This document shows positions 32,742-42,256 of a stretch of DNA of 64,000 nucleotides, one piece after another; within the stretch, counting starts at the first letter, position 1, and each line of letters opens with the position of its first letter. The notes below the pieces were generated by a model. It ran no database searches. It was given only the letters and a program-made list of their open reading frames with translations, and was not told the DNA's origin. Position numbers and translations under genes: made by a program. The DNA is taken from the IMG/VR virus record IMGVR_UViG_3300024243_000005, positions 116,180 through 180,179 of that record; one strand, written 5' to 3'. This stretch comes from a virus.

Positions 32742-33536
32742 TCAAGAAGTAGGTTCAGCTCTCCACAAGGTGCGTAGTGCCCGCGCTTGGTCAGTCTTCT
32801 GCTCTTGTAGCCCTTCGGCTTCTTCCTCGGCTTCTTTGTCTTCTTGGGCACGCCACTCCTCCCTGAGTTTGTCGTATTCCTTTCGCATGCTGTGAAACCG
32901 TCGACCTCCATCAGGTCTCTGGTTGTCTTTAGGGTCCGACAATATACGCCAACCCGCGTCGTCCTCCGTTCCACGCCCACAGAACCACGCCTGGCACGTA
33001 ATGGGCCTCGTAGCGTAGATGGAGCAGCGGCAACCCTTGAGGAAGGGACAATCCCCGTCATCGAAGTGCTTGAGGTACGTGTATGTGTTGGGGCGAAACA
33101 CCCCAAAGCCCGACGCAAGGTTAGGCGTCTCCTTCTCCCCGGGCTCTGGTGCCATGGAAGCGTTGCGTATGAGCCCCCGGAAACGCCACAACCTGTCCCG
33201 AGGATACACGCACACCTCGAACACACGGCAGCAGCGAGCGTCGCACGTCGCACACACCTCGTGGGATGTCTTGTTGTCGTGGGAGAATGCACTGTGGGGC
33301 CAGCGGTCATCAGGGCCAATCTCGTGGTCGTCGAAGTCGGACTCCACGATTGTTTTTAGCCTCTCCACAAGCTCTGGCTCTTCAGCCTCCACCTCTTGGA
33401 CGGCCTTAATGCACTCTTGCAGCTCCACCATCTCGTCTGGGGTGATGACGCCACGAGGGGTGATGGTGTCCTCTTCGCTAAGTGCTTGTTGCTCCCCCTT
33501 GAATGTTTTGAGAGACATGAAGACACCGTCAGCCAT
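32742..33536 (-). CDS. YkgJ-like CxxCxxxCC protein with long tail
   Basis: 264 aa from MADGVFM. CATCDARCC, then CPFLKGCRCSIYATRPITCQ and AWFCG supply the metal-binding cysteines. The C-terminal 60 residues are a Glu-rich charged helix. N-terminal 70 residues acidic and unstructured-looking. Confidence 0.75.
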   Translation of the reverse strand: MADGVFMSLKTFKGEQQALSEEDTITPRGVITPDEMVELQECIKAVQEVEAEEPELVERLKTIVESDFDDHEIGPDDRWPHSAFSHDNKTSHEVCATCDARCCRVFEVCVYPRDRLWRFRGLIRNASMAPEPGEKETPNLASGFGVFRPNTYTYLKHFDDGDCPFLKGCRCSIYATRPITCQAWFCGRGTEDDAGWRILSDPKDNQRPDGGRRFHSMRKEYDKLREEWRAQEDKEAEEEAEGLQEQKTDQARALRTLWRAEPTS

Positions 33537-34140
33537 CGAGCATCTCCAGCACGCTCTCCGCCAGAAGCGCAGCACCCTTGACTCGTAGGGGGTCTCGGTT
33601 GTCCTGCGCCAACGTGGAAACCTCTTCAGCCAGCTTGCGCAGCAGCTCGTGTTCCATGGTTAGGCGTGTGGCCCACACCAACGTGTCGTAGTGTGCATCG
33701 AAGAGCCGAATAGCGTCTGCCTGGGTCTCCGGCTCCTCCCCCTTGCACAAATCGCCGAAGAACTCCTCCGCGTAGAACCTAAGTGCCTTCTTGGTAGCGT
33801 CGAGAGCACCCTGCACACCTTTGGACCACTTCACAGGGCATTGAGGAGAACCCACAGGTCCCTTTTGCCCCTCTGAAGCAGGAGTATGGTAGTACATCGC
33901 CTTCACGGAGCCCTCGTACAACCCAGGCCAACACGCTGGGCACGGTTTTCCGTAAAGGAAGCGGTTGTGCTTGGCGCAGCACGCATCGGCGGGGGTATTG
34001 AAGCGGTGACTCTTCAACAGGTCCACGTCGAGCTGAAAGCCAGGCAGGTGCACGCCACATATAATACACATGACCTCCGTGGGGCTTCGGAACGCCGCGC
34101 TGCCAATGGGGTGGCCGCAGGGGAGTAATACATTACTCAT
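33529..34140 (-). CDS. Zinc-binding protein, 203 aa
   Basis: MSNVLLPCGHPIGS with CIICGVHL makes one finger; CCAKHNRFLYGKPCPACW makes another. C-terminal half helical. Unrecognised. Overlaps neighbours by 8 nt. Confidence 0.7.
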   Translation of the reverse strand: MSNVLLPCGHPIGSAAFRSPTEVMCIICGVHLPGFQLDVDLLKSHRFNTPADACCAKHNRFLYGKPCPACWPGLYEGSVKAMYYHTPASEGQKGPVGSPQCPVKWSKGVQGALDATKKALRFYAEEFFGDLCKGEEPETQADAIRLFDAHYDTLVWATRLTMEHELLRKLAEEVSTLAQDNRDPLRVKGAALLAESVLEMLDG

Positions 34141-34519
34141 GGCGAGCCACCTCCAACGCTTCCTGCTGCTGCATGTACGCCGCCACACCCTTCAAAGTAC
34201 CAAACACCGGGATACCACACATAGTTGCCCGCGCACTCTCCGCCCGTGCACCCGCCGACGCCTCCCAGTTGGGGAGTAGCACCATGATGTCGCACCGCTC
34301 CAGCAGCTCCACAGTCCCGGCCAACCAAAACTCCTCTGTCAACTGCCCGAAAAAGAGATGGGTGTTGGCATGGGGAATGAGGGGCATCACCCCCAGCTTC
34401 GCTACCTCCAGGGCAAGCTCCTCCGCTCGCCGCACATTCTGTGCGATGTCCCAGGTCGTTTCACCAGTGAACGGGCCTGCGATGTAAGCGATCTTCAACC
34501 GCCTCTTCGTCTTTGCCAC
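34133..34519 (-). CDS. DUF4406-like (nucleoside deoxyribosyltransferase-related) protein
   Basis: 128 aa from GTG at 34519 (GGGAGCAGA upstream). KIAYIAGPFTGETTWDIAQN, then VMPLIPHANTH, and CDIMVLLPNWEASAGARAES followed by GIPVF match DUF4406 closely. Predicted Rossmann-like nucleoside- or nucleotide-binding protein. Phages often use such proteins in nucleotide metabolism or base modification. Confidence 0.8.
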   Translation of the reverse strand: MAKTKRRLKIAYIAGPFTGETTWDIAQNVRRAEELALEVAKLGVMPLIPHANTHLFFGQLTEEFWLAGTVELLERCDIMVLLPNWEASAGARAESARATMCGIPVFGTLKGVAAYMQQQEALEVARHE

Positions 34520-34621
34520 TCTGCTCCCTCCGTTGGGTAAATATTTCGTCGCTGCAGCGTACATGCACAGCGCACCTTCTAGTACCACTACGTAGTACGT
34601 ATTTGTGAGTGGTACACCGTA

Positions 34622-34831
34622 CTACGGAGCGCCGTCCTTGTCCGACTCCCGGTGCGGAGCGTCGAGCACGTCATCCACGGCGACGAGCCCACGCTGCAGT
34701 GCACGCCACCCGCCGACCACGAACTTGAAGCCCAGCACGATGGTGAGGAGCGCAGCCACAATCAGCGCGTACACCCCCCAGAAGAACACCACACCACCTC
34801 TCGTGGCTTGTGGTTCAGAATCCTGCACCAT
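34622..34831 (-). CDS. Small membrane protein, 69 aa
   Basis: ATG with GGAGGTGATTG upstream. Membrane helix VVFFWGVYALIVAALLTIVL, then a charged tail. Unrecognised. Confidence 0.65.
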   Translation of the reverse strand: MVQDSEPQATRGGVVFFWGVYALIVAALLTIVLGFKFVVGGWRALQRGLVAVDDVLDAPHRESDKDGAP

Positions 34832-36007
34832 CAATCACCTCCAGAATTCACGACCTGGGCACCCAGCGCAGCGCTGACAGCCTGTGGATGCCCCACGGGT
34901 GGTCTGGCCAGGGAGGGGGTAAACCAGACGCGTAGGTCGCCGCTCGCCGGGACGGCGTCGATGAGGCCCCGGTGAAAAGATACGGCGAGCAGTGAATCAA
35001 ACATCTACACCAGCGATATCATTATATAATCCCATCTATTTTGAAGACTCGGAGCACACTCTACTCATAAAATCATACACTTAGCGGTATAAGTGTGAGA
35101 GTGGCCTGGCCCCTCCTGACCGCCCCATGACCCAATACAAGGAGTGGATAGGAGGGATAAGTGCAGTCAACTCTTGATGTTTCTGGCTCTTGTTCTAGCC
35201 CGGCGAGCGACCTCTTCCCCTCTTCCATCCTTCCGGAATCACTACATATACCTAGCTACTGTGCACTGCTCGGCGAGCGTCAATCAACTAGCATACTATA
35301 ATATACTATACATGTAGAAGAGTTAAGTAGTAGTAGTAGGGAGACTGATGGGTTGAGGACAGCGATGTGATTATGTTGTAGTTACGTGGAGTTATCGAAT
35401 CCTGTTCCAATATATTGATAAATGACGGGCACCCCCTACTTACATAATGGGGCACCGGGCAACGGTTCTATAAAGCTACGCTGCACCAATCAATACGTGC
35501 GGTTTTCGCCTGGACTATTGTGATTCTGCCGGGTTACACCCTACCTCTCCTCGTGCATTAAGGGAGTTCCCGCCGCCAGCGCCTTTTTACACCTACACGC
35601 ACACACATGCTCTCCTGGTCACTGTGACAAATACGCCCACCGACTGTGACTAACACGCACACATGCTGTGCCGAGACGCGCGGTGTAGTATGATTCCACA
35701 CCCCACCTCACATGCACATACTCCTCCAGCTCGCTGCCCAGGTCTCAGCCCCCTCTCAACCATTCCGCTGCCCGGTTTGTTTACTATGTAGTAGTGGGTC
35801 GCCGTCATTTATCGTTGCGTACAAAGAGGAGCATCACACTGCTGAGAATCATGGGCTTTTCTCACCCCTGTCCTCAACCCGACACTTTTGCCTTGACCCA
35901 CCCCCTAACACTGTGTTTGTTATGTTTTATCGGATGTGACGGACCACACGACAAAAACCACGCAGGCTCAGTTTACGAGAGTCTGCTGAAATGACAAGGA
36001 GTTAGAG
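34832..36007. other. 1.2-kb divergent non-coding region, candidate origin or control region
   Basis: No convincing gene. It separates minus-strand genes from the single plus-strand 746-aa gene and is AT-richer than its surroundings, with tracts such as ACTATAATATACTATA (about 35297). It contains three CGGCGAGC-type motifs (34941, 35200, 35270), a GTAGTAGTAGTAG run and a near-duplicated CGCACACATGCT block at about 35600 and 35660. Bidirectional promoter and replication-origin roles are both possible. Confidence 0.45.
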
Positions 36008-38248
36008 ATGCGCGACCGTTGGTACGGTGTCACCCTCCCCGACGAGGATTACGTAAAGATTACAAAGCTCAAGAAGTTATTGCGCTACGTAAAGAACAGC
36101 AAGAACACGCCGCTCACTGGGCGCTTCTACAACGACACAATGGGCATGATTTACTGGCCACACGTCTTCGCAAACAAGCGATTTCTTGACTACTTCGCGG
36201 ATATTGTGCTCCCCCGCAACCAGATGGAGGCCGAGGCACACAAGCTGTGTCCTGTGCACCACGTCCGCAAGCACAACGACTTCATCACCTGGCTGCAGCA
36301 GCGCACGCGTATGTTCACAGAGCACCTGCTGGGCTCCCTGCTCGTCCCAGCGGCCACGCCCCCTGGCGTGGTATGCATGGAGTACGCGGCGGCTCACGGC
36401 GAGCCCAGCGAGCCCATGCACAATCGGGCCAACTACACCACGTTCCGGCGGCTCACCATCACCGACAAGGCACTGGCACGTGTACTGCAGACTCCCGACA
36501 CGCGGTACGAGCTGGCAGTGCATGAGTTACCAGACCCACTGCGCCTGATACACCACGCCTGGAAGGCGCTGACGCAGCGGGCCACCAACGCCTACGACCC
36601 CACGCAGGTGGGCATCGAGTACACCCACACCGGCTGCATGTTCATCAACTGGGATATCTTCCGCGTCTCCTCCCGCTGGCCCAAGGAGGTTGGCTGCTCG
36701 GCAGCGAGCGCCATGTTGGATATCGAAAAACTGTCCAGCTCCCACACCCTGCGCAATGGTATGGCCACCCGGGACCTGGACCCCACGGTGGACCGCATCG
36801 GGCGCTTCCGCACCCGGGTGTACAAGAGCGATTATGTGCGCCAGGCCATGTCCACCGACCTGTTCGTGGCCCCCACCGCAGACGACAGCGACTACATCCC
36901 CTCCGCCACCGTCATCGACCCACTGTACCTGGTAAAGCGCCAGCATTTGTTCGATGGAACCTGGCACTACCAGCAGCGCAGTAAGCAGCTCAACGCCAAG
37001 CGGCGTAGCCGGGTGTCCCGGGACTCACCGGAGGCTGAGGCCACCGCCACTACCAAGGTCTACTCCTTCATGTTCAAGCCGGTGGATCACCTCAAGGACA
37101 TCATCACAGAGCACCAGCTCGCGCTGTGGTTTGACCCCAACCACGAGGAGCGTGTGTACGGTATCCGACGCAAGAAGGCGATGCTCTTCACCCGCCCAGA
37201 GCTGCTCGGCCAGGCAAGGCAGGACTGCCCCGCAGAGGTGGAGGTGTGGCTGCGCGCCGTGGACTCCCTCAAGCTGGTGGAGTCGTACCGTGATGACGGT
37301 GCCGTGGGCAACATCCAGGAGCAGCTCCGCTCTGAGTTCTACAAGCAAGCTCGCCAAGAGCATCTCAACGAGATTGGTCCCCAGGTTCTGGAGCACTTCG
37401 TGAGCTACGAGCTGCTGTCCAAGGACGAACAGTACCAGGTGCGTGAAGCAGCGAAGCGCCTGCATCGGGACCGGAGCGGAGACGAAGGTGCTGTCCCTGG
37501 CCGGTGGTGGCTGGACAAGACCGCGCAGCTCGCCCGTGAGTTCGTCAAGGCAGATACCATCCGGCGCATTGTCAATGTGACGCTGCCCGGCGAGCGGAGT
37601 GTTAGCACCCAACACTTCTACACCCCCGAGGCAATCAAGCTGTTTCAAACCTTCACCCAGGGAGCCATGGGTTCCCCTTCTGGGGACGTCGCACCCGACA
37701 GCCATATGGAGCGGGCGACCATGAACCAGCTTGCCCCGACGCCGTATCTGCTGGCGTGGACCCGCTTCTGCCTGGGTATGCAGGGCAAGGCCAACTCCTT
37801 CGCCATCAAGGAGGAGCACCAGCGTTGGACACCCGCAGAAGACATCGTCCTCGCACAGCACATCCACATCAACCAACCGAGGATGTCCCGCACCCAGTGG
37901 GGCAAGCTGCTCGCGGCTCTGCCAGCACGCAATGAGTCTGCGTGCCGGTACCGCGCTCGTACGGTGAATCTGTTGCTCGCCAAGGGGCTGACCGCTGCTC
38001 AGCGAGCGAAGTATCGTATGGGCAATGTGGAGCTGAAGACGGACCAGGCGATGGCGCGCAAGACCATTTTCATCTACGGGTACCTGATGTACTACCAGCG
38101 GTCGGGCCGCAAGCTGTTGCGTACCTTGCCCGGTGTGCGCAATATCCTTAAATTGACAGGACCTCAGTTGGAGCGCTTGCCGCTGCCCACATCCTACGCC
38201 GGTGACTTCTTCTCCACGTTCGGTGAGGCGTCACCATCGTTCTCTTGA
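36008..38248 (+). CDS. Large protein with C-terminal SANT/Myb-like segment, 746 aa
   Basis: ATG with AAGGAG 8 nt upstream; the longest gene in the window and alone on its strand. The sequence is soluble and basic, without a recognised enzymatic motif. Near residue 615-665, RWTPAEDIVLAQHIHINQPR followed by WGKLLAALPARNESACRYRA looks like a Myb/SANT-type tri-helix with conserved W, ED and AC-RYRAR. Together with the AT-rich upstream region this suggests a DNA-binding protein (initiator, regulator or virion protein); unproven. Confidence 0.7.
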   Translation: MRDRWYGVTLPDEDYVKITKLKKLLRYVKNSKNTPLTGRFYNDTMGMIYWPHVFANKRFLDYFADIVLPRNQMEAEAHKLCPVHHVRKHNDFITWLQQRTRMFTEHLLGSLLVPAATPPGVVCMEYAAAHGEPSEPMHNRANYTTFRRLTITDKALARVLQTPDTRYELAVHELPDPLRLIHHAWKALTQRATNAYDPTQVGIEYTHTGCMFINWDIFRVSSRWPKEVGCSAASAMLDIEKLSSSHTLRNGMATRDLDPTVDRIGRFRTRVYKSDYVRQAMSTDLFVAPTADDSDYIPSATVIDPLYLVKRQHLFDGTWHYQQRSKQLNAKRRSRVSRDSPEAEATATTKVYSFMFKPVDHLKDIITEHQLALWFDPNHEERVYGIRRKKAMLFTRPELLGQARQDCPAEVEVWLRAVDSLKLVESYRDDGAVGNIQEQLRSEFYKQARQEHLNEIGPQVLEHFVSYELLSKDEQYQVREAAKRLHRDRSGDEGAVPGRWWLDKTAQLAREFVKADTIRRIVNVTLPGERSVSTQHFYTPEAIKLFQTFTQGAMGSPSGDVAPDSHMERATMNQLAPTPYLLAWTRFCLGMQGKANSFAIKEEHQRWTPAEDIVLAQHIHINQPRMSRTQWGKLLAALPARNESACRYRARTVNLLLAKGLTAAQRAKYRMGNVELKTDQAMARKTIFIYGYLMYYQRSGRKLLRTLPGVRNILKLTGPQLERLPLPTSYAGDFFSTFGEASPSFS

Positions 38249-39222
38249 TGCGTCTTCACACGCAGGTCAAGCATCAGCGCGGAGGCGACGTAGCGGTCCC
38301 ACGTGCACATCTTCTTGTCGTGCATGTACAGCCGTTTGTGGTGTGCCCGTTCCTCTATGGAGTAAGCGCCGAAGGGCTGCTTCTCCCCCCGCTTGTCTTT
38401 CGAACGTACGTTATGTGGGTTGGTGGTGATGTTGGTGCCCCACCGAGACCAGAAGCCGTACCCGTTCGATGTGTCGTGGAGGATGGGAACCCGTGAAGTA
38501 TTGATGTTGAGTTCCTCCCCCACGATGCGTACGAGCGGGATGGTGAGGCAGTCCGTTTTGCCGAGGAACTGCGTGGTGCCGTTCGCCAACGTTGTTTCGT
38601 ACGGATTACGGTTGAAGGCCCAGCACCCAATGGCACCTTTGCGTATGTACAGCTCCTGACCCAAGAGGGTCTCCGGGCTAGGGCGGCGGTGGTCGTAGTT
38701 CCCCACGTGCTGAGCCACGGCGTACGCCCGCGTCCACGCGCTCTCTTTCAATGGGCTATGTATCGTTTCATCTTTGCGCATCACGTCGCACATGTACCGT
38801 ACGCCACCGTATTGAAAATGGACCACCCCACACCGAGCGCAGATCCTCATGGTGAAGAAGCGGACTGCGCTCGGTGGAATCACCTTCGTCATGCACACAA
38901 TTTGTAGTGGGCATTTGAAACAGTCGGTTTGTAGTGTGGGAGGTGTGGTCAGGTACGGGAAGAAGTCGCAGTGCGGGTCATGCTCCAGGTCGAAGTTCTT
39001 CAGTTCCTCCTCCAAGACGAGATCATCCAAGACGTGTATTTGTGTGACGGTGCTTGGGCCTGTGGGGGCACCTTGAACGATGACGGGCTGCGCCGACCCC
39101 ATGGTGTACACGTGTTGCAAGTTCCTGGGAGGGCTTACCGTAATGGTCTGTAGGTGGCCCACGGGTTTGCCACCAATGACGATGACACCCTTCCCTTTGT
39201 TTGTAACTTTTACAGTTGACAC
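38194..39222 (-). CDS. 342-aa protein carrying the CxxCPxxxxC module
   Basis: GTG start. N-terminal 70 residues include KVTNKGKGVIVIGGKPVGHL. At about residue 99, DCFKCPLQIVCMTKV and later ICARCGVVHFQYGG match the N-terminal cysteine pattern of the small-gene family at 45.4-50.5 kb. The C-terminal part contains WGTNITTNPHNVRSKDKRGE. Its 3' end overlaps the convergent 746-aa gene by 55 nt. Confidence 0.7.
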   Translation of the reverse strand: MSTVKVTNKGKGVIVIGGKPVGHLQTITVSPPRNLQHVYTMGSAQPVIVQGAPTGPSTVTQIHVLDDLVLEEELKNFDLEHDPHCDFFPYLTTPPTLQTDCFKCPLQIVCMTKVIPPSAVRFFTMRICARCGVVHFQYGGVRYMCDVMRKDETIHSPLKESAWTRAYAVAQHVGNYDHRRPSPETLLGQELYIRKGAIGCWAFNRNPYETTLANGTTQFLGKTDCLTIPLVRIVGEELNINTSRVPILHDTSNGYGFWSRWGTNITTNPHNVRSKDKRGEKQPFGAYSIEERAHHKRLYMHDKKMCTWDRYVASALMLDLRVKTHQENDGDASPNVEKKSPA

Positions 39223-39396
39223 GCCACTACTTTGCCATGACCATCAGCCCTTCAATCAAACCACCCGCCGACAGGTTCCCCGGCGGCTTCGGCCCGAGAG
39301 GCAACCCCGCCGGGAGGTTTGAGCGTCCTCGGATTTCACTGTCCCTGGGCGCTTTTTTATATCCTTCGTTGGGTGCCCTGATTTACGGCGTAAACT

Positions 39397-39816
39397 CTAT
39401 TTGGGTGGCACCTTCCGGAAGACCACCGGGAGCCAGTGCGGTTTTTTGTAGCCCTTCGCAGGAGGCTTCTGCACGATTGGAAAGTTTAACATCCCTCCAT
39501 CCACCATGTAGACGAGTGTCGTCGTGGGGTGGGATTCCAAACCGGGCGCGTCGCACAGCGCACTTGTAACTTCCAGAAACTGAGCACTAACACCTGCCCA
39601 GAAAATGATGTTGGGATCTTTTTCCGAGACCCTAACGTAGTCACCGGGGACTTCAAAACTGTCTTCGAACAAGTACATCAACTCCTGGTACGAAACGTTA
39701 TCCAATGTGCGTACGTACAGCAGCGCCATCTCCTGATACTTCTCCTCTTTTTGCAGGGCGCGTAGTTCTTCGCGTATCTCCAGCGGGGCACGGTCTATAC
39801 CACTAGCGCGGTTCAC
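39397..39816 (-). CDS. Hypothetical protein, 139 aa
   Basis: The GTG at 39816 overlaps the upstream TGA (GTGA). Helical N-terminus (LEIREELRALQKEEKYQEMA), then YVRVSEKDPNIIFWAGVSAQ. Unrecognised. Confidence 0.65.
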   Translation of the reverse strand: MNRASGIDRAPLEIREELRALQKEEKYQEMALLYVRTLDNVSYQELMYLFEDSFEVPGDYVRVSEKDPNIIFWAGVSAQFLEVTSALCDAPGLESHPTTTLVYMVDGGMLNFPIVQKPPAKGYKKPHWLPVVFRKVPPK

Positions 39817-40373
39817 CTGGATGTACCGCTGTCGTAGCGGTCCTGTGACTCGATGGCGGCAATGGCGAGCGCCGCAACACGAATCATGTACTTGCGGAAC
39901 CCAGCACGCCGCGCAGTTGTGCGATTGCACTCTGTGAGCTGCTTGCGGATGAAGGTAATCCATTCATGGAATGCGTGGTTGTCGTCGTGCTCTGGACCAC
40001 CCCACTGCTCATCCTGTGCAATGCGCTCAGCGAGGATGTCCTGGAACACACGGTTGCTGGCCCCGGGGACCACGAGCACATCCGGGTTCTTCACCTGGAC
40101 GTCTTCATCAGCACACTGCTGCGCCACTAACCCCCCATGCACAAGCGCGGTCTTCGCCTTCAGGCTCGCGATGAGCCAGTTGAGGTACCAGACAGCCTTT
40201 TCTAGGTCCTTGACGCCGTCGACGTCCCGCCAGCGAGCGATGTACTTCAGGGCGTTGCCATCACAGAAACCTGCGCCCCATGCCATGATGACCTTGATTG
40301 CTTCGTACGTGGTGTCACCACCGTAGTGGTTAGGGTGGTTGATCTGCTCTTCACCTTTGTTGTCGCCGCTCAT
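39813..40373 (-). CDS. DUF3310 fused to a second phage domain
   Basis: 186 aa. Residues 10-68 (INHPNHYGGDTTYEAIKVI ... NALKYIARWRDVDGVKDLEK) are DUF3310, a phage nucleotide-kinase-linked domain. The C-terminal part (ERIAQDEQWGGPEHDD ... AALAIAAIESQDR) is a separate phage module with the conserved DxQWGGxxHDD, MazG-like in character. Adjacent to thyX, consistent with nucleotide metabolism. Confidence 0.8.
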   Translation of the reverse strand: MSGDNKGEEQINHPNHYGGDTTYEAIKVIMAWGAGFCDGNALKYIARWRDVDGVKDLEKAVWYLNWLIASLKAKTALVHGGLVAQQCADEDVQVKNPDVLVVPGASNRVFQDILAERIAQDEQWGGPEHDDNHAFHEWITFIRKQLTECNRTTARRAGFRKYMIRVAALAIAAIESQDRYDSGTSR

Positions 40374-40768
40374 ACTGCCTTTGGCCTCCTTATGCGTTTT
40401 TGTAATATGAGTTCGTCGTACTGTGGTTGGGCTGGTGGATCAGTGGGTAGCACCCACCTTTCGGGCTGGAAGAACCCGGCGCTCGCGCTCCTATTGTCTG
40501 GTAAATCAGCCACTACACGTCGGCCAGTATGGTGTGGGAACATACTTCTACCATCTGCATCAAAAACATGTCCCCGCGCCTTGGGTCTACAGTGATTACC
40601 CTCGAAGTCTCTCCCACCGTATAGAAACCAGTCACCTGGATTCAAGTCCCCAATTTGGACTGGGGTACCGTAGTGTTTTAGATGGCAGCGGGTACATATT
40701 CCGTAATAAGAGTCAGCGCCCCCACCACACTCACAGCACGGAACGACTACTGAGCCCTCCATAACCAT
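40370..40768 (-). CDS. Zinc-knuckle protein, 132 aa
   Basis: MVMEGSVVVPCCECGGGADS and CTRCH give one ribbon. Next, IGDLNPGDWFLYGGRDFEGN reads as a small beta domain. ATG overlaps the restored thyX stop (TGATG), confirming thyX's original reading frame. Confidence 0.7.
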   Translation of the reverse strand: MVMEGSVVVPCCECGGGADSYYGICTRCHLKHYGTPVQIGDLNPGDWFLYGGRDFEGNHCRPKARGHVFDADGRSMFPHHTGRRVVADLPDNRSASAGFFQPERWVLPTDPPAQPQYDELILQKRIRRPKAV

Positions 40769-41456
40769 CAGGGCAGCAACACCGGGAGGTGCTCCACGAA
40801 CAGGTCGCGCACCTGGTTCATGATGTCGCGGATCTCCCACTGGGCGTGGGGGTCGCAGCGCATCTTGAACACGTGGAGCCACTGGCGCAGGTTGAAGGTG
40901 GTGTACACGGCGGTCGCCGTTGCCGTGTGGGCAGGGAGAAGCGAGCGTCCTCAGCGGGGATACCCAACTCACGGAGGCGCTTGTACATCACGTAGTCCAT
41001 GCGGGAGGTGTGCAGGAAGGCGTACAGCGCTGAGTTAAGGGGTGTGGACTCCAGGAAGTACTCGGAGATCATGCCGTCCTCGGGGAGGCAGTGTTCATCC
41101 TTGCCCATGATGCTCGGCGGAACGATGATCTTCAGCGCGTCGTGCTTGTCGGTGTTGGAGTAGTCGCAGTAGCGCATGGACTCCTGCGTGAAGGCAGCGA
41201 GACGGTGCCGGACGAGCTGGTGGCTCATGGCCCGGGACCCGGTGAACAGCACCGTGATGGAGGCGTGTTCCAGAATGCTCTCGTGGCCCATCTTCATGGC
41301 CACCTTGGCGATGAACTTCTCGGCGCTGCCTTCCCTGATGCGACCCTCGCTGCGGTGGCTAACACGGCCACACTCCTCACACAGCTCCAGCAGCTTGTGC
41401 CAGGTGGACACGTCGGGGGTGATGACTTCAGCGCTCGGTTTGATGATTTGCAGCAT
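40768..41456 (-). pseudogene. thyX: Thymidylate synthase ThyX, interrupted by a frameshift
   Basis: From ATG 41456 the frame encodes the ThyX core, including MSHQLVRHRLAAFTQESMRY (RHRxxSxxxxSxRY signature, here RHRLAAFTQESMRY) and ARFSLPT. After CTGCCCACA near 40926-40933 the reading frame is lost by one base. The other frame then gives the correct C-terminus: TATATAVYTTFNLRQWLH, then RCDPHAQWEIRDIMNQVR and LPVLLP, with a TGA overlapping the next gene's ATG. ThyX makes dTMP using FAD and methylene-THF. A 1-nt sequencing error, a real mutation or programmed shifting are all possible. Confidence 0.85.
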
Positions 41457-41485
41457 ATCTCTTCGACTCCTGAGTTTGTTAGTGT

Positions 41486-41806
41486 TTATGAAAACAACAA
41501 CGCGATGGTGAGCACGGCGCACAGCACGCCCAACCCGATGGTTGCGTAGACCCAGAGACGTGTGAACTGGCCCTGCGTCGTCATCGCGTCCTCGAATGCT
41601 TGGCGCTCTATTCTCGCGACGGCGGTGTTTTCGTTGAGTGTTTGCACCGCATTCTTGTAGTTGAACTCCGTTACCCGCAGCGCATCACTCAGCTTTCGCA
41701 CTTCAGCCAGGGCTTCACCGCGCTCACGGTGGCATCGCTTCCCATCTCCCTGCGCAGTGTGGAGGTCCTTTCGCAGCTCTCGGATTATTTCATCCTTGCT
41801 CGGCAT
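41486..41806 (-). CDS. Coiled-coil protein with C-terminal membrane anchor, 106 aa
   Basis: MPSKDEIIRELRKDLHTAQG and following heptads form a long helix; residues 86-105 (VYATIGLGVLCAVLTIALLF) are a membrane segment. Resembles Rz-type or other tail-anchored phage proteins in layout. Role unknown. Confidence 0.65.
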   Translation of the reverse strand: MPSKDEIIRELRKDLHTAQGDGKRCHRERGEALAEVRKLSDALRVTEFNYKNAVQTLNENTAVARIERQAFEDAMTTQGQFTRLWVYATIGLGVLCAVLTIALLFS

Positions 41807-41808
41807 GA

Positions 41809-42204
41809 CTACTTCCCTCGTCTCTGGTAAGCGCGCACTCTATCACTCTTGGGGGCCAATTCGTCCAGCCATTCCGTCAAGACCTTACGCACCTTCTTGC
41901 TCTGCGCAGTCTTGTTCGTGGGCATACGCTCCTCGACCCACTGCCCGGCGATCAGTGCAGCGTTGAACCTATCACCCCACACCAGACCTTTGGGGTCCAC
42001 GGGGAGCATGATGAGCGTGTGTACCTGCTCGGAACTCTTCACCAGGATGCGACCCTTGTCGCCCGCCTTGTTCACGAAGAGGACGGCTTGTCCTGGCTTC
42101 AGTTTGTACTGGCTGGAAGTGAGGTGCATCGTGTTGGCTTGCCAACTCACCGTGCGCAGATCTGTTGGGCGCACGACAGTCTTGATGACCCATTCGTGGG
42201 ACAT
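41809..42204 (-). CDS. Hypothetical protein, 131 aa
   Basis: ATG with CTAAAAAAGAAGGAG upstream. Beta-rich (YKLKPGQAVLFVNKAGDKGR), basic C-terminus. It is the first gene downstream of the array on the same strand, so it could be read from the same transcript. No link to Cas function is evident. Confidence 0.65.
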   Translation of the reverse strand: MSHEWVIKTVVRPTDLRTVSWQANTMHLTSSQYKLKPGQAVLFVNKAGDKGRILVKSSEQVHTLIMLPVDPKGLVWGDRFNAALIAGQWVEERMPTNKTAQSKKVRKVLTEWLDELAPKSDRVRAYQRRGK

Positions 42205-42256
42205 GAGGCTCCTTCTTTTTTAGGGTGGTGGGGGTAGTAACAAGCAAGTGGGGCAC

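Noticed and set aside
35712-35939. Plus-strand 75-codon frame upstream of the 746-aa gene
   Set aside because: No ribosome-binding site, composition unlike genes here, and it sits in the repeat-containing divergent region.
37025-37876. Minus-strand 283-codon frame inside the 746-aa gene
   Set aside because: Exact antisense of a long coherent plus-strand gene; protein composition is His/Val/Leu-rich as expected of a shadow.
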